This document shows, piece by piece, positions 32,791 to 42,507 of a stretch of DNA of 64,000 bases. Where the stretch lies: positions 248,001-312,000 of the forward strand of contig VTTJ01000007.1 of NCBI GenBank assembly GCA_008364785.1, in the 5' to 3' direction. The DNA is from Bacillus sp. BGMRC 2118 (GTDB taxonomy: Bacteria > Bacillota > Bacilli > Bacillales > SA4). The translations under genes were made by a program, and so were the position numbers. The stretch's first letter is position 1; the number at the start of each line of letters is the position of its first letter. The notes under the pieces are model-generated. The model did not search any database, was not told the origin of the DNA, and saw only the letters and a program-made list of their open reading frames with translations.

Positions 32791-34458
32791 GTGGAACATA
32801 ATTCCTCCAATTTTATTCGAAATATTATCGTAAGCGATTTAGAGTCTGGTAAACGAACACATGTGACAACGCGTTTCCCCCCAGAGCCGAATGGATACTT
32901 ACATATTGGTCATGCGAAATCGATTGTGATTAACTTTGATTTGGCAGATGAATTTAACGGGAAAACGAATCTTCGTTTTGATGATACAAACCCTGTAAAG
33001 GAAGATATTGAGTTTGTTAATGCAATCAAAGAGGATATTGAATGGCTTGGATATGAATGGGATGGTTTGTTTTTCGCATCTGATTACTTCCAAGAGATGT
33101 ATGAACGAGCAGTTCTGTTAATTAAGAAGGGTAAAGCGTATGTGGATGATTTATCTGCAGATGAAATTCGTGAATACCGCGGGACATTGAAGGAGCCTGG
33201 GAAGGAAAGTCCTTACCGTAACCGTTCAATTGAAGAAAACTTGGACCTGTTTGACCGTATGCGTAAAGGTGAATTTGCCAACGGAGAAAAGGTGCTAAGA
33301 GCGAAAATTGATATGAGCTCTCCAAATATCAATTTACGTGATCCGGTCATCTACCGTATTTCTCATGCTACTCATCATAATACAGGGGATGCTTGGTGTA
33401 TTTATCCGATGTATGCATTTGCTCATCCGTTAGAGGATGCGATTGAAGATGTTACACATTCAATCTGTACTACGGAGTTTGAAGATCAACGTCCACTGTA
33501 CAATTGGATTGTAGAAGAGTGTGAAATGACGAGCACACCCCAACAAATTGAGTTTGGTCGCTTAAACATAACGAACGCTGTGATGAGTAAGCGTAAGCTG
33601 AAGCAGCTGGTGGATGAAGGAATTGTTGACGGCTGGGACGACCCACGTATGCCAACGATTTCCGGATTACGAAGAAGAGGGTACACACCGGAGGCAATTC
33701 GTGAATTCGTAAGGGAAACAGGTATTTCAAAAGGGTCTGGATTTGTAGATGCTCAAATGCTGGATCATTTCGTTCGTGAGGACTTGAAGCTTAAGGCTCC
33801 TCGTACCATGGGAGTATTACGTCCGTTAAAGGTTGTCATTACGAACTATCCTGAAGGACAAGTGGAAATGCTGGAAGCTGAAATCAATCCGGAAGTTCCT
33901 GAAATGGGTACAAGACAAATCCCGTTCTCAAGAGAAATTTACATTGAGCAGGACGATTTTATGGAAGATCCACCAAAGAAATACTTCCGTTTATTCCCTG
34001 GTAATGAAGTCCGCTTAAAGCATGCTTATTTCATCAAGTGTGAAGAAGTGATTAAGGACGAAGATGGAAATGTTATTGAAATTCACTGTACGTATGATCC
34101 GGAAACGAAGAGTGGTTCAGGCTTTACTGGTCGTAAAGTAAAAGGAACATTGCACTGGGTAGAAGCGACGCAAGCAGTACCTGCTGAATTCCGTTTATAT
34201 GAGCCGTTGCTAACAGATGATAGTGAAGAAGAGGTAACAGAGGAAACAGAAGTAGAAAAGACATTCCTTGATCAAATTAATCCGAACTCTCTAGAAATCA
34301 TTAATGGCTTTATTGAACCAAACTTAAAGGATATCGAACCACAAACGAAGCTGCAATTCTTTAGACATGGTTACTTTAATGTGGATCCGAAGCATACAAC
34401 GAAGGACAACATTGTGTTTAACTTAATTGTCTCATTGAAGAGCTCGTTTAAATTATAA
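32791..34458 (+). CDS. glnS: Glutaminyl-tRNA synthetase
   Basis: 555 residues, the normal length for bacterial GlnRS. Class I signatures: '[14 protein letters not shown]' (HIGH, 38-41) and 'VMSKRKL' (KMSKS-like, about 264-268). '[18 protein letters not shown]' and '[20 protein letters not shown]' are GlnRS-specific, and the C-terminal anticodon-binding beta-barrels are complete. It charges tRNA-Gln directly. Most Bacilli instead use GluRS plus GatCAB, so the gene may have been acquired. The start is GTG. Confidence 0.95.
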   Translation: MEHNSSNFIRNIIVSDLESGKRTHVTTRFPPEPNGYLHIGHAKSIVINFDLADEFNGKTNLRFDDTNPVKEDIEFVNAIKEDIEWLGYEWDGLFFASDYFQEMYERAVLLIKKGKAYVDDLSADEIREYRGTLKEPGKESPYRNRSIEENLDLFDRMRKGEFANGEKVLRAKIDMSSPNINLRDPVIYRISHATHHNTGDAWCIYPMYAFAHPLEDAIEDVTHSICTTEFEDQRPLYNWIVEECEMTSTPQQIEFGRLNITNAVMSKRKLKQLVDEGIVDGWDDPRMPTISGLRRRGYTPEAIREFVRETGISKGSGFVDAQMLDHFVREDLKLKAPRTMGVLRPLKVVITNYPEGQVEMLEAEINPEVPEMGTRQIPFSREIYIEQDDFMEDPPKKYFRLFPGNEVRLKHAYFIKCEEVIKDEDGNVIEIHCTYDPETKSGSGFTGRKVKGTLHWVEATQAVPAEFRLYEPLLTDDSEEEVTEETEVEKTFLDQINPNSLEIINGFIEPNLKDIEPQTKLQFFRHGYFNVDPKHTTKDNIVFNLIVSLKSSFKL

Positions 34459-34627
34459 AGGAGAAGACCTGCAGTCAGATGCAGGTCTTTATTCTTTACA
34501 GACGGATAATACCTGCTTCGACTTTAAGAGAGAGGCGCCTGATGTTTACTTTCAGGTCAAATATAGATATAGTAAAAGAATTATAGACGTATCATATCAA
34601 ACAGAACTGAAATGGAAAGGTACCAAG

Positions 34628-35878
34628 ATGATTATCGTAAAAGATTTTTTACTTCAATTAACGCTGATGATAATGCCTATTTTTATTTATTTCACGGTTG
34701 TCACAGAACGGGTTAAAAACGAATTAAATAAAAAGGGAATTATGGTCATCTTATGGGGAATATCGATAGTACTATGTATGTCCTTTCCAGTGAGTATTGG
34801 TGACCAAGCCCGTATAGATTTACGCATTATCCCGTTATTGCTTGGGACTCTATATGGAGGCTTTTGGCCGGGAATTATTCTTTCAGCTTTAATCATAGGC
34901 TATAGGCTTCATGCAGGATTTAACATAGGTTTTCAAACGACATGGATGGTGTTGTTGTTTACGATGCCTGTTATCTTGTTTGTACAACGACACTATGAAA
35001 CATTTAAAAAAGAAAAACGAGTTGCTTATTCGATGTTCCTTGCTAGTTATTATTGTATAGTAGGTATTTTGATTTCTGGTGTGATTAGAGGTTTTATAAT
35101 TGAACAACTAAAAATTCAACTTATCTTCTTTCTCTTTGTTGTTATTGTAACGTGGGTATTTACAATAATTTATGAAACATTCAGGGAAATGCATCTATTT
35201 CGAATAGAGGTGCAAGACACTGAGAAATTCCGTATTATTGGTGAGCTTACGAGTGTGTTTGCTCACGAGATTCGGAATCCGATGCAAGTAACACGTGGTT
35301 TTTTACAGCTGTTAAATGAGGATGTGACAACAGAAAAGAAGAAGGAATATATACATATGTCAATTGAAGAGCTCGATCGTGCAAATGGAATTATTGATGA
35401 CTTTTTATCATTTGGCAAACCCACAATTACTGACTTTGAAAAAGTCGATGTCAGTAATCAGTTAACACGAGTAGCCAATATGATCCAAAGCCTCTCCTTG
35501 AATCACCCTGTAGAGATTCAGACAGAACTTGCGGATCATGCCTTTATCCATGTACATCCACAAAAGTTTAACCAAGCCTTACTGAACATATTAAAAAATG
35601 CGATTGAGTCAATGCCATATGGTGGGCTCGTGAAGATTTCTTCAAGTAAAAGTGAGGATGGTTTAGTGAAAATTAGGATTCAGGACCACGGAATCGGGAT
35701 GACTAAGCAGCAAATTGACATGCTGGGAACACCGTATTATTCATTAAAAGAAAATGGAACAGGTCTTGGAATGATGGTTAGTTTTCAAATTATCCAATCG
35801 TTTAAAGGTAAAATTCATATAAACAGTGAAAAGAACAAGGGCACGGAGTTTATTATAATTCTACCAGCTGTATCATGA
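34628..35878 (+). CDS. Membrane sensor histidine kinase (5TM-LYT type)
   Basis: 416 residues. About six N-terminal membrane helices carry 'DLRIIPLLLGTLYGGFWPG', the 5TMR_LYT signature. A HisKA box follows, 'FAHEIRNPMQVTRGFLQLL' with the phospho-accepting histidine at about 214, and then the ATPase boxes: N 'QALLNILKNAIESMP', G1 'IQDHGIGM', G2 'NGTGLGMMVS'. The arrangement is like KinB-type kinases that feed the sporulation phosphorelay. No response regulator is adjacent. Orphan kinase. Confidence 0.9.
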   Translation: MIIVKDFLLQLTLMIMPIFIYFTVVTERVKNELNKKGIMVILWGISIVLCMSFPVSIGDQARIDLRIIPLLLGTLYGGFWPGIILSALIIGYRLHAGFNIGFQTTWMVLLFTMPVILFVQRHYETFKKEKRVAYSMFLASYYCIVGILISGVIRGFIIEQLKIQLIFFLFVVIVTWVFTIIYETFREMHLFRIEVQDTEKFRIIGELTSVFAHEIRNPMQVTRGFLQLLNEDVTTEKKKEYIHMSIEELDRANGIIDDFLSFGKPTITDFEKVDVSNQLTRVANMIQSLSLNHPVEIQTELADHAFIHVHPQKFNQALLNILKNAIESMPYGGLVKISSSKSEDGLVKIRIQDHGIGMTKQQIDMLGTPYYSLKENGTGLGMMVSFQIIQSFKGKIHINSEKNKGTEFIIILPAVS

Positions 35879-35904
35879 TGGTGGATTGAAAGAAAGGTGT
35901 AGCA

Positions 35905-36612
35905 ATGGATTTTGACAAAATCATGCAGGAACTTGAAGCATTAGGAACAGAACGTACGAAAAAGACATATATCAGAAATGGTGCACAAGAACCGCTATTC
36001 GGTGTGGCAACAGGAGCAATGAAGCCATTAGCGAAGAAAATTAAGATAAACCAGGCTTTAGCCGAGCAATTATACGCATCAGGAAATTATGATGCGATGT
36101 ATTTTGCCGGAATCATTGCAGATCCAAAGGCGATGACGCATGCTGACTTTGACCGCTGGATGGATGATGCGTACTTTTTCATGTTATCTGATTATGTGGT
36201 GGCTGTTACATTAGCAGAAGCAGATATTGCCGAGGATGTTGCCGATCGATGGATTGCAAGCGGAGATGAGCTTCGAATGTCAGGAGGATGGAGCTGTTAT
36301 TGCTGGCTGCTTGGAAATCGAAAGGATATCGAATTCGATGCTGAGAAGATTAGCGGTATGCTGGACCATGTACTAGAGACGATTCATGATGCTCCAACTC
36401 GCACAAAATCAGCGATGAACAGTTTTATCTACACCGTTGGAATTTCGTATGTACCTCTTCATGAAAAGGCAATGGAGATTGCGAAAGCAGTGGGACCAGT
36501 TGAGATTAAGAAGGATGGTAAAAAGAGCAGTTTCCTGCAAGCATCTGAAACGATCCAAAAAGAAGTGAATCGAGGGAAAATTGGATTTAAACGTAAATAT
36601 GTAAGGTGTTAA
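35905..36612 (+). CDS. AlkD-like DNA alkylation repair protein
   Basis: 235 residues of HEAT-like helical repeats, matching the DNA alkylation repair family (AlkC/AlkD superfamily): 'GVATGAMKPLAKKIKINQALAEQL', 'DYVVAVTLAEADIAEDVADRWI', 'SGGWSCYCWLLGNR'. Characterised members remove alkylated bases; this branch is not verified as a glycosylase. AAAGGTG precedes the ATG. It begins 26 nt after the kinase gene, so they may be co-transcribed. Confidence 0.85.
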   Translation: MDFDKIMQELEALGTERTKKTYIRNGAQEPLFGVATGAMKPLAKKIKINQALAEQLYASGNYDAMYFAGIIADPKAMTHADFDRWMDDAYFFMLSDYVVAVTLAEADIAEDVADRWIASGDELRMSGGWSCYCWLLGNRKDIEFDAEKISGMLDHVLETIHDAPTRTKSAMNSFIYTVGISYVPLHEKAMEIAKAVGPVEIKKDGKKSSFLQASETIQKEVNRGKIGFKRKYVRC

Positions 36613-36616
36613 GAAA

Positions 36617-36658
36617 AAAATGTCGCTTATCTTTCAAGTAATGCGACATTTTATTTTG
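36617..36658 (+). terminator. Terminator
   Basis: AAAATGTCGC/GCGACATTTT with a 16-nt loop, followed by ATTTTG. Confidence 0.8.
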
Positions 36659-36796
36659 TGTTTAATTAGATTGTTTTAATTCTCATTGTTAAGTATTGTG
36701 AGCGACACCCTAGTGAAAAGTGAGCTAAATAGCTTGATCATGAGTATACTTACTAGGGAGAATCATAAACAATCATAAACAGAAGAGGTGGGGAAG

Positions 36797-37222
36797 TTGA
36801 TAAAGTTAGTAATAGGAACTACGTCTTTACTATTTATCATGATCGGCATGTTACACATGTATTGGGCATTCGGTGGTAAATGGGGAGTAAATTCTGTTCT
36901 GCCAACTGATGATGATCGTACACAACCCGTTTTACAACCAAGAATGGGAGGTACACTCTTTATCGGATTGCTTTGCTTTTTTGCATCTGTACTTCTATTT
37001 GTTCAACTTGATATGATCACAACCATCCAATCCTCTCCTCTTTCAAAATGGCTTTGTGTAGCTGGGGGAATTGTCTTCTTGTTACGTGCCATAGGTGAAG
37101 GGAAATATGTAGGATTTTTCAAGAAAATTAAACATACAACATTTGCGAAACAAGATACAACACTTTATTCACCACTTTGTGTATGGATTAGTTTCACTTT
37201 TTTACTAGCATCCTTTTTCTGA
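36797..37222 (+). CDS. DUF3995 membrane protein
   Basis: 141 residues with four hydrophobic segments. 'MLHMYWAFGGKWGVNSVLPT' is the DUF3995 hallmark (H-x-Y-W-A-x-G-G). Function unknown. TTG 36797 is used because GAGGTGGGG lies just upstream; the GTG at 36788 is part of that site. Confidence 0.82.
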   Translation: MIKLVIGTTSLLFIMIGMLHMYWAFGGKWGVNSVLPTDDDRTQPVLQPRMGGTLFIGLLCFFASVLLFVQLDMITTIQSSPLSKWLCVAGGIVFLLRAIGEGKYVGFFKKIKHTTFAKQDTTLYSPLCVWISFTFLLASFF

Positions 37223-37416
37223 GATTCATAGAACGATTGTTATTAAGATAATTTAGATTTCAACATTAGCTATCCCACAATGAACCGGCTAATGTATACT
37301 CATGGTCAACAATGATTCTATAAAAGTAAGAGCATCCGAAAAGATACTTTACGGAATTTAATCCTTTTGTCTCAAATTGGTTCTTATATTACATATACAA
37401 AATAACATTGTCCTCA

Positions 37417-37457
37417 AACTGTCAGTTTCTCTTTAGGGAAACTGACAGTTTTGTTTT
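37417..37457 (+). terminator. Strong hairpin in the leader of the sigma-like gene
   Basis: A perfect 13-bp stem, AACTGTCAGTTTC and its complement, with an 8-nt loop, followed by TTTTGTTTT. It ends about 10 nt before the likely start codon of the next gene, so it could be an attenuator. Confidence 0.75.
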
Positions 37458-37467
37458 GGGTGATGTG

Positions 37468-38082
37468 TTGAAATCCTACTTTATGGGAATGCAGTTCCTT
37501 CCGAGATTTCCTACTATAAAAGTACCGCGGAATACATGGAAAAGGCGCGCTTTTTGGAAGGAAACGAAGTTGGAACAAAACAAATGTTCTTTTCAAGAAG
37601 TTCTTGATCGAGAAGAATGGGTAGTTCACTATTGTATAAAGAGGTTGAACATTTTCAAAAATAAAGATGAATTCTACCAGGAAGGATTGATTGCCCTATG
37701 GGAAGCCTACCAACGATATGACTCGACTAAGGGTTCAACGTTTCGGACGTTTGCTTATCATACAGTAAGAGGGAAGATGTTGACGTGTTTGAGGAAATCA
37801 TCGAAAAATGATAATAATCAGGCAACCTTAACAGATGAACTGATTGAAGTGACGGCAGATCCACATATCGTCCCTGTGTTGGAAACAGAGACCCTTTCCT
37901 TGTATTGTGAAGGGTTAACACATGATCAGAAAAAATGGGTGTTCCTTCATTTTTTTGAAGGAAGAGGACAAAAGGAAATTGCCAATATGGAGCAGGTAGG
38001 GCATGAAACGGTTAAATCCTGGAGACGTTATGCGTTGCAGAAGATAAGGAAAAACATTGAGCGGCTACAACTCATTGAATAA
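37468..38082 (+). CDS. Sigma-70-family RNA polymerase sigma-like factor
   Basis: About 204 residues. Region 2 reads 'FYQEGLIALWEAYQRYDSTKGSTFRTFAYHTVRGKMLTCLR' (given in part), and region 4 'THDQKKWVFLHFFEGRGQKEIANMEQVGHETVKSWRRYAL'. The first ~50 residues are basic and not conserved. The start is uncertain: TTG 37468 follows GGGTGATG; ATG 37483 and 37489 are alternatives. It resembles the small stand-alone sigma-like activators of Bacilli. No anti-sigma gene is adjacent. Confidence 0.8.
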   Translation: MKSYFMGMQFLPRFPTIKVPRNTWKRRAFWKETKLEQNKCSFQEVLDREEWVVHYCIKRLNIFKNKDEFYQEGLIALWEAYQRYDSTKGSTFRTFAYHTVRGKMLTCLRKSSKNDNNQATLTDELIEVTADPHIVPVLETETLSLYCEGLTHDQKKWVFLHFFEGRGQKEIANMEQVGHETVKSWRRYALQKIRKNIERLQLIE

Positions 38083-38183
38083 GTACTTTTTCGCTTCCCA
38101 ATAAAGTACCACGTTATGATCTAAGTTTCGGGTTGTCCTTTCGCCGGAAGGAAAGGTTAGGTAGCCTGTACTTAGCAATTTTG

Positions 38184-38218
38184 AAAAAAGAGAAGTAGAT
38201 ATCTGCTTCTCTTTTTTA
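38184..38218 (+). terminator. Terminator
   Basis: AAAAAAGAGAAG..CTTCTCTTTTTT around a near-palindromic AGATATCT centre. Confidence 0.85.
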
Positions 38219-38235
38219 TTGTAACTGGATAATGT

Positions 38236-38288
38236 TTGTGATATAGTACTCTTTGTGAATATAGTGACTGAATTTCTCATTTGGTCAA
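38236..38288 (+). promoter_or_regulatory. yhgD promoter with YhgD-type operator
   Basis: TTGTGA (38236-38241), an 18-nt spacer and TATAGT (38260-38265). A 24-bp element follows directly at 38265-38288: TGAC at one end, GTCA near the other with 15 nt between, and ATTTGGTCAA at the right. Its near-identical inverse lies upstream of yhgE. Confidence 0.6.
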
Positions 38289-38310
38289 CCAGAGAAAGTG
38301 GGTGTTAATG

Positions 38311-38883
38311 ATGGCAATTGATCGAAGGCAACAGATCATAGATGCAGCAACAAAATCCTTTTCTTTATTCGGATATAAAGCGACAACAATGGACCAGGTA
38401 GCAAAATTGGCCAATGTCGGCAAAGGTACAATCTACACGTTCTTCAAAAATAAAGAAGAGTTGTTTGATGATATTATTACCACGTTATTGAAGGATATGA
38501 AAATGGTTGCTGAAAAGGCAATAAATAAGGAGTTGTCCTTTAATGAAAATGCCAATCAGGTTCTATTTGATTTGCTGGAATTTCGAAAGTCACATCAGTT
38601 AACAATTAAGCTTTTTCAAGAAGAACGAGAAATAGGAACACAAGCTGTTGTTGAAGTAGTCCAGCGTGTAGAGCAGGCAATCATTCATTATATGAAAGGC
38701 ATTATTCTAGAAGCCATTGAACGAGGCGAGATTAAACAGTGTAATCCAGAAATAACAGCCTTTGTTATGCTAAAGTTATATGTAGCCTTGATCTTTGACT
38801 GGGAACAGTCACATAAGCCGCTTGAGAAAGAAGAAATTTCACAGCTATTTCATTTATATTTCTTTAACGGATTATCCAACTAA
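38311..38883 (+). CDS. yhgD: TetR-family regulator YhgD
   Basis: 190 residues. The helix-turn-helix 'ATTMDQVAKLANVGKGTIYTFFKNKEELF' closely matches B. subtilis YhgD, and the gene precedes yhgE as it does there. ATG 38311 (or 38308) follows GGGTG; homologues start MAIDRR. It probably represses itself and yhgE through the paired sites at 38265 and 38946. Confidence 0.88.
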   Translation: MAIDRRQQIIDAATKSFSLFGYKATTMDQVAKLANVGKGTIYTFFKNKEELFDDIITTLLKDMKMVAEKAINKELSFNENANQVLFDLLEFRKSHQLTIKLFQEEREIGTQAVVEVVQRVEQAIIHYMKGIILEAIERGEIKQCNPEITAFVMLKLYVALIFDWEQSHKPLEKEEISQLFHLYFFNGLSN

Positions 38884-38945
38884 CTCAGTTATTGAATAAA
38901 GGGTCCTCTCACCAAACATAGAGTACCCTTATCATTTGCTTCAAA

Positions 38946-38969
38946 TTGACCAAATGAATAAAATAGTCA
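38946..38969 (+). promoter_or_regulatory. Second YhgD-type operator, upstream of yhgE
   Basis: TTGACCAAAT..TAGTCA: the reverse complement shares 18-19 of 24 positions with the site at 38265-38288, including the whole TCATTTGGTCAA end and the TGACT end. It lies 26 nt before the yhgE start. Confidence 0.6.
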
Positions 38970-38994
38970 CTTATTATGTAGGAGGCAAAGACTT

Positions 38995-41232
38995 ATGAAA
39001 GGTTCGTCATTTAAAGCAGAAATTAAACAGATCCTTTCCAATCGTAAAGTACTCATTCCAATACTGGCTGTGGCATTTGTACCGGTTTTGTATGCTGGAA
39101 TGTTTTTATGGGCGTTTTGGAATCCATATGACATGATGTCTGATTTACCGGTTGCGATCGTGAATGAAGATAAAGGTGCAGAATCTGATGGAAAACAGCT
39201 GCAGCTTGGACAAGATCTGGTGGACAATTTAACGGAAAGTAACACCTTTAAGTTTAGTTCTGTATCGAAAGAAGAAGGATATTCAGGGCTAGAAAATCAA
39301 GACTACTACATTTTGGTTGAAATTCCAGAGAACTTTTCTTCAAATGCAACAACATTACTGGATGATAAACCAGAAAAATTACAGATTAAATATGTACCAA
39401 ATGAAGGTTCTAACTTCCTTTCAGGTCAAATTGGAGAAACAGCCATGAAGGAAATTAGAGCGGAAATTTCAAAGAAAATCATCTCTACGTATGCTGAAAC
39501 GATGTTTGAAAACGTAACGGATATGGCAGATGGACTAGAACAGGCAAGTGATGGAGCAGGGCAATTGAATGATGGTGCAATTGTGCTTTCAAACGGAACA
39601 AAAGCACTGAAAGAAAACCTGGAACTACTTGCATCAAAGTCGATTGAATTTAACGAAGGAATGACTGAAGCTACAAAAGGGTCTGCAGATTTATCAACAG
39701 GGACTGATGCTGTTAAAAAGGGACTTGGGGAAATTGATTCAAAGCTTCCAGCACTCGTACAAGGGACTCAAGATGCAACAGATGGAATTCAGCAAATGAA
39801 GGTACAATTGCCAAAGCAAATTGCAGAGAGTATGTCTAAGCGGTTATCCGGCAGCGTGAACCAATTGAATGCAGGAGTAGATCAATTTCAAACGAAACTA
39901 GGTGATGGCCTTTCAACAGGATTAACGGAAGGAATTTCGTCAGGTTTATCTGAGCAGTTAGCTACTCAACTAATTGCACAGGAAACAGCTAAAATGCAGT
40001 CATTAGCACAAACATTACTTCAAAATGGAGTACCTGATGCAACGGTTCAACAAATTATGAGTGAAATGGGGCAAACAGCACCGACAAAGGACCAATTGCA
40101 AAAACAACTGCAGCAACAACTCATGACCAATTTACAGCCACAAATTCAGCAGGGAATAGATGCAGGTTTAGAACATGGCTTTTCTCAATTTAAGACAGAG
40201 CTTAGTGATCAACTAACTGGGTCAACAACTGGTATGGAAGATCAATTACGAGCACAAACATCACCAGTATTTGATCAATTACTAACAGGTATGGAGAAAA
40301 TCCAGCAAGGTCAAGTTGGGCTGCAACAAGGAATTGACCAACTTTATGAAGGATCAATTGACTTAAACCGCGGAGCACTCGAGTTAACAACAGGCATGAA
40401 CCAGTTATCTACAGGTGCTGGTCAGATACAAGAAGGAACAGGAAAACTATCTGATGGTTCCAATCAAGTAAATGAAGGTACAGAGAAAATAATGGTCGGT
40501 TCAGACGAGCTTTCTAGTAAATTAGCAGATGGTGCTAAGGAAGCAAGTAGTGTTACGGCTGATAAAGATACGTATGATATGATGGGAGAACCGGTCACCA
40601 TTACGAAAGATGAGATTAATTCAGTACCAAACTATGGGACAGGATTTGCACCATATTTCATTTCATTAGGTTTATTCGTTGGGGCATTACTCATTTCCAT
40701 TGTGTTTTCGTTAAAAGAACCAGCGGTGAGACCGAACAGTGGATTGCAATGGTTTTTGAGTAAATTTGGAGTGATTGCCGTTGTCGGTGTAATTCAAGCA
40801 ATCTTGGTAGATGTCATCTTGCTTGTCGGATTGAAAATTGAGGTAGCGAGTCTTCCGATGTTCTTCTTAACATCAATCATTACAAGCTTTGTATTCATGG
40901 CACTCGTTCAAATGCTTGTTTCCATGTTATGCGATCCTGGGCGATTCTTGGCTATCATTATATTAATCTTACAATTAACGACAAGTGCAGGTACGTTCCC
41001 ACTTGAACTAATTCCACATGCATTACAGCCAATTAATACGTTCTTGCCAATGACGTATTCTGTGCAGGCGTTTAAGGCAGTCATTTCTAGTGGAGACATG
41101 ACATATATGTGGCAAAATAACGTAATTTTGTTAACGTATATGATTGGCTTTATGCTCGTTACAGTAAGTTATTTTACGATGAAATTAAAAAGAGATAAAA
41201 CGATATCCACTAATGAAAATGTAGTGTTATAA
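38995..41232 (+). CDS. yhgE: YhgE/Pip-family membrane protein
   Basis: 745 residues. N-terminal membrane helix, 'LPVAIVNEDKGAESDG', and 'YYILVEIPENFSSNATTLL' as in all Pip/YhgE proteins. A long extracellular middle has repeats such as 'GAGQLNDGAIVLSNGTKAL' and 'GAGQIQEGTGKLSDGSNQV'. Six C-terminal helices of ABC-2 type follow. The family is linked to phage adsorption in lactococci and to export of toxic or secreted factors. TAGGAGG precedes the ATG. It follows yhgD and an operator. A terminator is at 41239. Confidence 0.92.
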   Translation: MKGSSFKAEIKQILSNRKVLIPILAVAFVPVLYAGMFLWAFWNPYDMMSDLPVAIVNEDKGAESDGKQLQLGQDLVDNLTESNTFKFSSVSKEEGYSGLENQDYYILVEIPENFSSNATTLLDDKPEKLQIKYVPNEGSNFLSGQIGETAMKEIRAEISKKIISTYAETMFENVTDMADGLEQASDGAGQLNDGAIVLSNGTKALKENLELLASKSIEFNEGMTEATKGSADLSTGTDAVKKGLGEIDSKLPALVQGTQDATDGIQQMKVQLPKQIAESMSKRLSGSVNQLNAGVDQFQTKLGDGLSTGLTEGISSGLSEQLATQLIAQETAKMQSLAQTLLQNGVPDATVQQIMSEMGQTAPTKDQLQKQLQQQLMTNLQPQIQQGIDAGLEHGFSQFKTELSDQLTGSTTGMEDQLRAQTSPVFDQLLTGMEKIQQGQVGLQQGIDQLYEGSIDLNRGALELTTGMNQLSTGAGQIQEGTGKLSDGSNQVNEGTEKIMVGSDELSSKLADGAKEASSVTADKDTYDMMGEPVTITKDEINSVPNYGTGFAPYFISLGLFVGALLISIVFSLKEPAVRPNSGLQWFLSKFGVIAVVGVIQAILVDVILLVGLKIEVASLPMFFLTSIITSFVFMALVQMLVSMLCDPGRFLAIIILILQLTTSAGTFPLELIPHALQPINTFLPMTYSVQAFKAVISSGDMTYMWQNNVILLTYMIGFMLVTVSYFTMKLKRDKTISTNENVVL

Positions 41233-41238
41233 AAGAAG

Positions 41239-41276
41239 GAAGTGCGTCTTTATAAATAAGATGCACTTCTTTTTTT
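41239..41276 (+). terminator. Terminator of yhgE
   Basis: GAAGTGCGTCTT/AAGATGCACTTC with one G-T pair, followed by a T run. Confidence 0.88.
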
Positions 41277-41288
41277 GTCTCACTAATG

Positions 41289-41666
41289 CTAGAACATTCC
41301 ATTGGTATTCGGGGATTCTTGTGGAATTTGTTGACCTACATCCCACATTTCAACAATTTTGTCATCTTGGAACCGGAAGATATGTACAACGGCCCCGCCG
41401 ATGTCTTCGGGTTTCTGCTTCACGTGGGAAAACACTGTTACGATGTTTTTTTCTTGAACAGCTAGTTTCACTTCCAGCACTTTATCTGGACTGTGAACAT
41501 TACTTTCCTCCATTGCCAGTAAAAGAGATTCTCGATCTCCTTTAAAATAAGGATTATGGTGACGGAAGTCTTCATTTATGTAACTCTTGTATGCATCTTG
41601 GACTTGCCCAGATGCAACAAGCTGTAAAAAGGCGATAGCCTTCTCTTTATTCGTATGTGAGTTCAT
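41289..41666 (-). CDS. SnoaL-like (NTF2-fold) protein
   Basis: 125 residues. 'EKAIAFLQLVASGQVQDAYKSYINEDFRHHNPYF' and 'VVHIFRFQDDKIVEMWDVGQQIP' are typical of SnoaL-like cone-fold proteins, often annotated as nuclear-transport-factor-2-like. Reaction unknown. GGAAG precedes the ATG. MITE-like copy 3 lies directly upstream. Confidence 0.85.
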   Translation of the reverse strand: MNSHTNKEKAIAFLQLVASGQVQDAYKSYINEDFRHHNPYFKGDRESLLLAMEESNVHSPDKVLEVKLAVQEKNIVTVFSHVKQKPEDIGGAVVHIFRFQDDKIVEMWDVGQQIPQESPNTNGMF

Positions 41667-41688
41667 GTCTAATTCTTCCTTTCATTTA

Positions 41689-41874
41689 GGCTCTTTTCTA
41701 AAACTTTGTTGCAATTAGTACAATTATTCTAGGTGTACAAGCAATTTTAGAAGTAAATTGAGGTTGTATAAGAAAAGAGCAACTATCTTTATGTATATAA
41801 GTATCTAGATACTAATGTAAAAATCCGGCTCTTGGGATTTTTACGAGTAAGCAACAATCTTTACGAAAACATCC
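41689..41874 (+). repeat. MITE-like repeat, copy 3
   Basis: 186 bp with the same ends and hairpins as copies 1 and 2 (its last bases are ACATCC rather than ACAGCC). It is flanked by a perfect 8-bp duplication, TTCATTTA (41681-41688 and 41875-41882). Confidence 0.88.
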
Positions 41875-41888
41875 TTCATTTATGACCT

Positions 41889-42260
41889 CTATCTATGCTG
41901 GTCAATAAGAATGGAATTGCCGTCGGGATCTTCAATCGTTATGTAGGCAGGTCCTTCAGTAGATTCCTTTGCTTCAGTTTGTATGGGTATGCCTTGTTGT
42001 TTCAACTGCTTCTGTATATCTCGTACATCTGTAAAGGAATCAAGGTTTTCTGCATTCTCATTCCAACCAGGATTAAAAGTTAAGATGTTTTTTTCAAACA
42101 TACCTTGAAATAGCCCTATTACACAATTCTCATTTTTCATGATCAACCAGTTGTTTGTTATATCACCGCCAAAATCATTGAATCCTAGTTTTGAATAAAA
42201 ATCTCTTGAAGCTTGAATGTCTTTTACATTTAGACTAATAGAAAATGCACCTAGTTTCAT
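41889..42260 (-). CDS. VOC-family (glyoxalase/bleomycin-resistance fold) protein
   Basis: 123 residues in two babbb modules: '[22 protein letters not shown]' and '[17 protein letters not shown]'. It is probably metal-dependent and dimeric, with an unknown small-molecule substrate. GGGGG precedes the ATG. One of a group of VOC genes between 41.9 and 47.7 kb. Confidence 0.88.
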   Translation of the reverse strand: MKLGAFSISLNVKDIQASRDFYSKLGFNDFGGDITNNWLIMKNENCVIGLFQGMFEKNILTFNPGWNENAENLDSFTDVRDIQKQLKQQGIPIQTEAKESTEGPAYITIEDPDGNSILIDQHR

Positions 42261-42507
42261 CGTTCCAACCCCCTTTGAATATTACTTCCATTATAAGGGT
42301 ATGATGCAGGCATGTACAATCTGATAGAAGGAATTTGTATATGTATGTTGAATGTATAAAACAGGAGTCTCAAGGGTATAAATCGATTGATTTATATCGT
42401 GTACAAAAGAAATCGCAATAAATGTATAAGACAACGGGATTTTCACTACAATAGTGAAGTTGATACTAGTAATACGAATACAATACATATGATTACAGGA
42501 GGAAGTT

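Noticed and set aside
41261..41545. 94-codon plus-strand frame after yhgE
   Set aside because: It begins inside the yhgE terminator and is antisense to the SnoaL-like gene.
42340..42420. 26-codon frame upstream of the VOC pair
   Set aside because: No ribosome site and no recognisable features; possibly a gene remnant, but not supportable.
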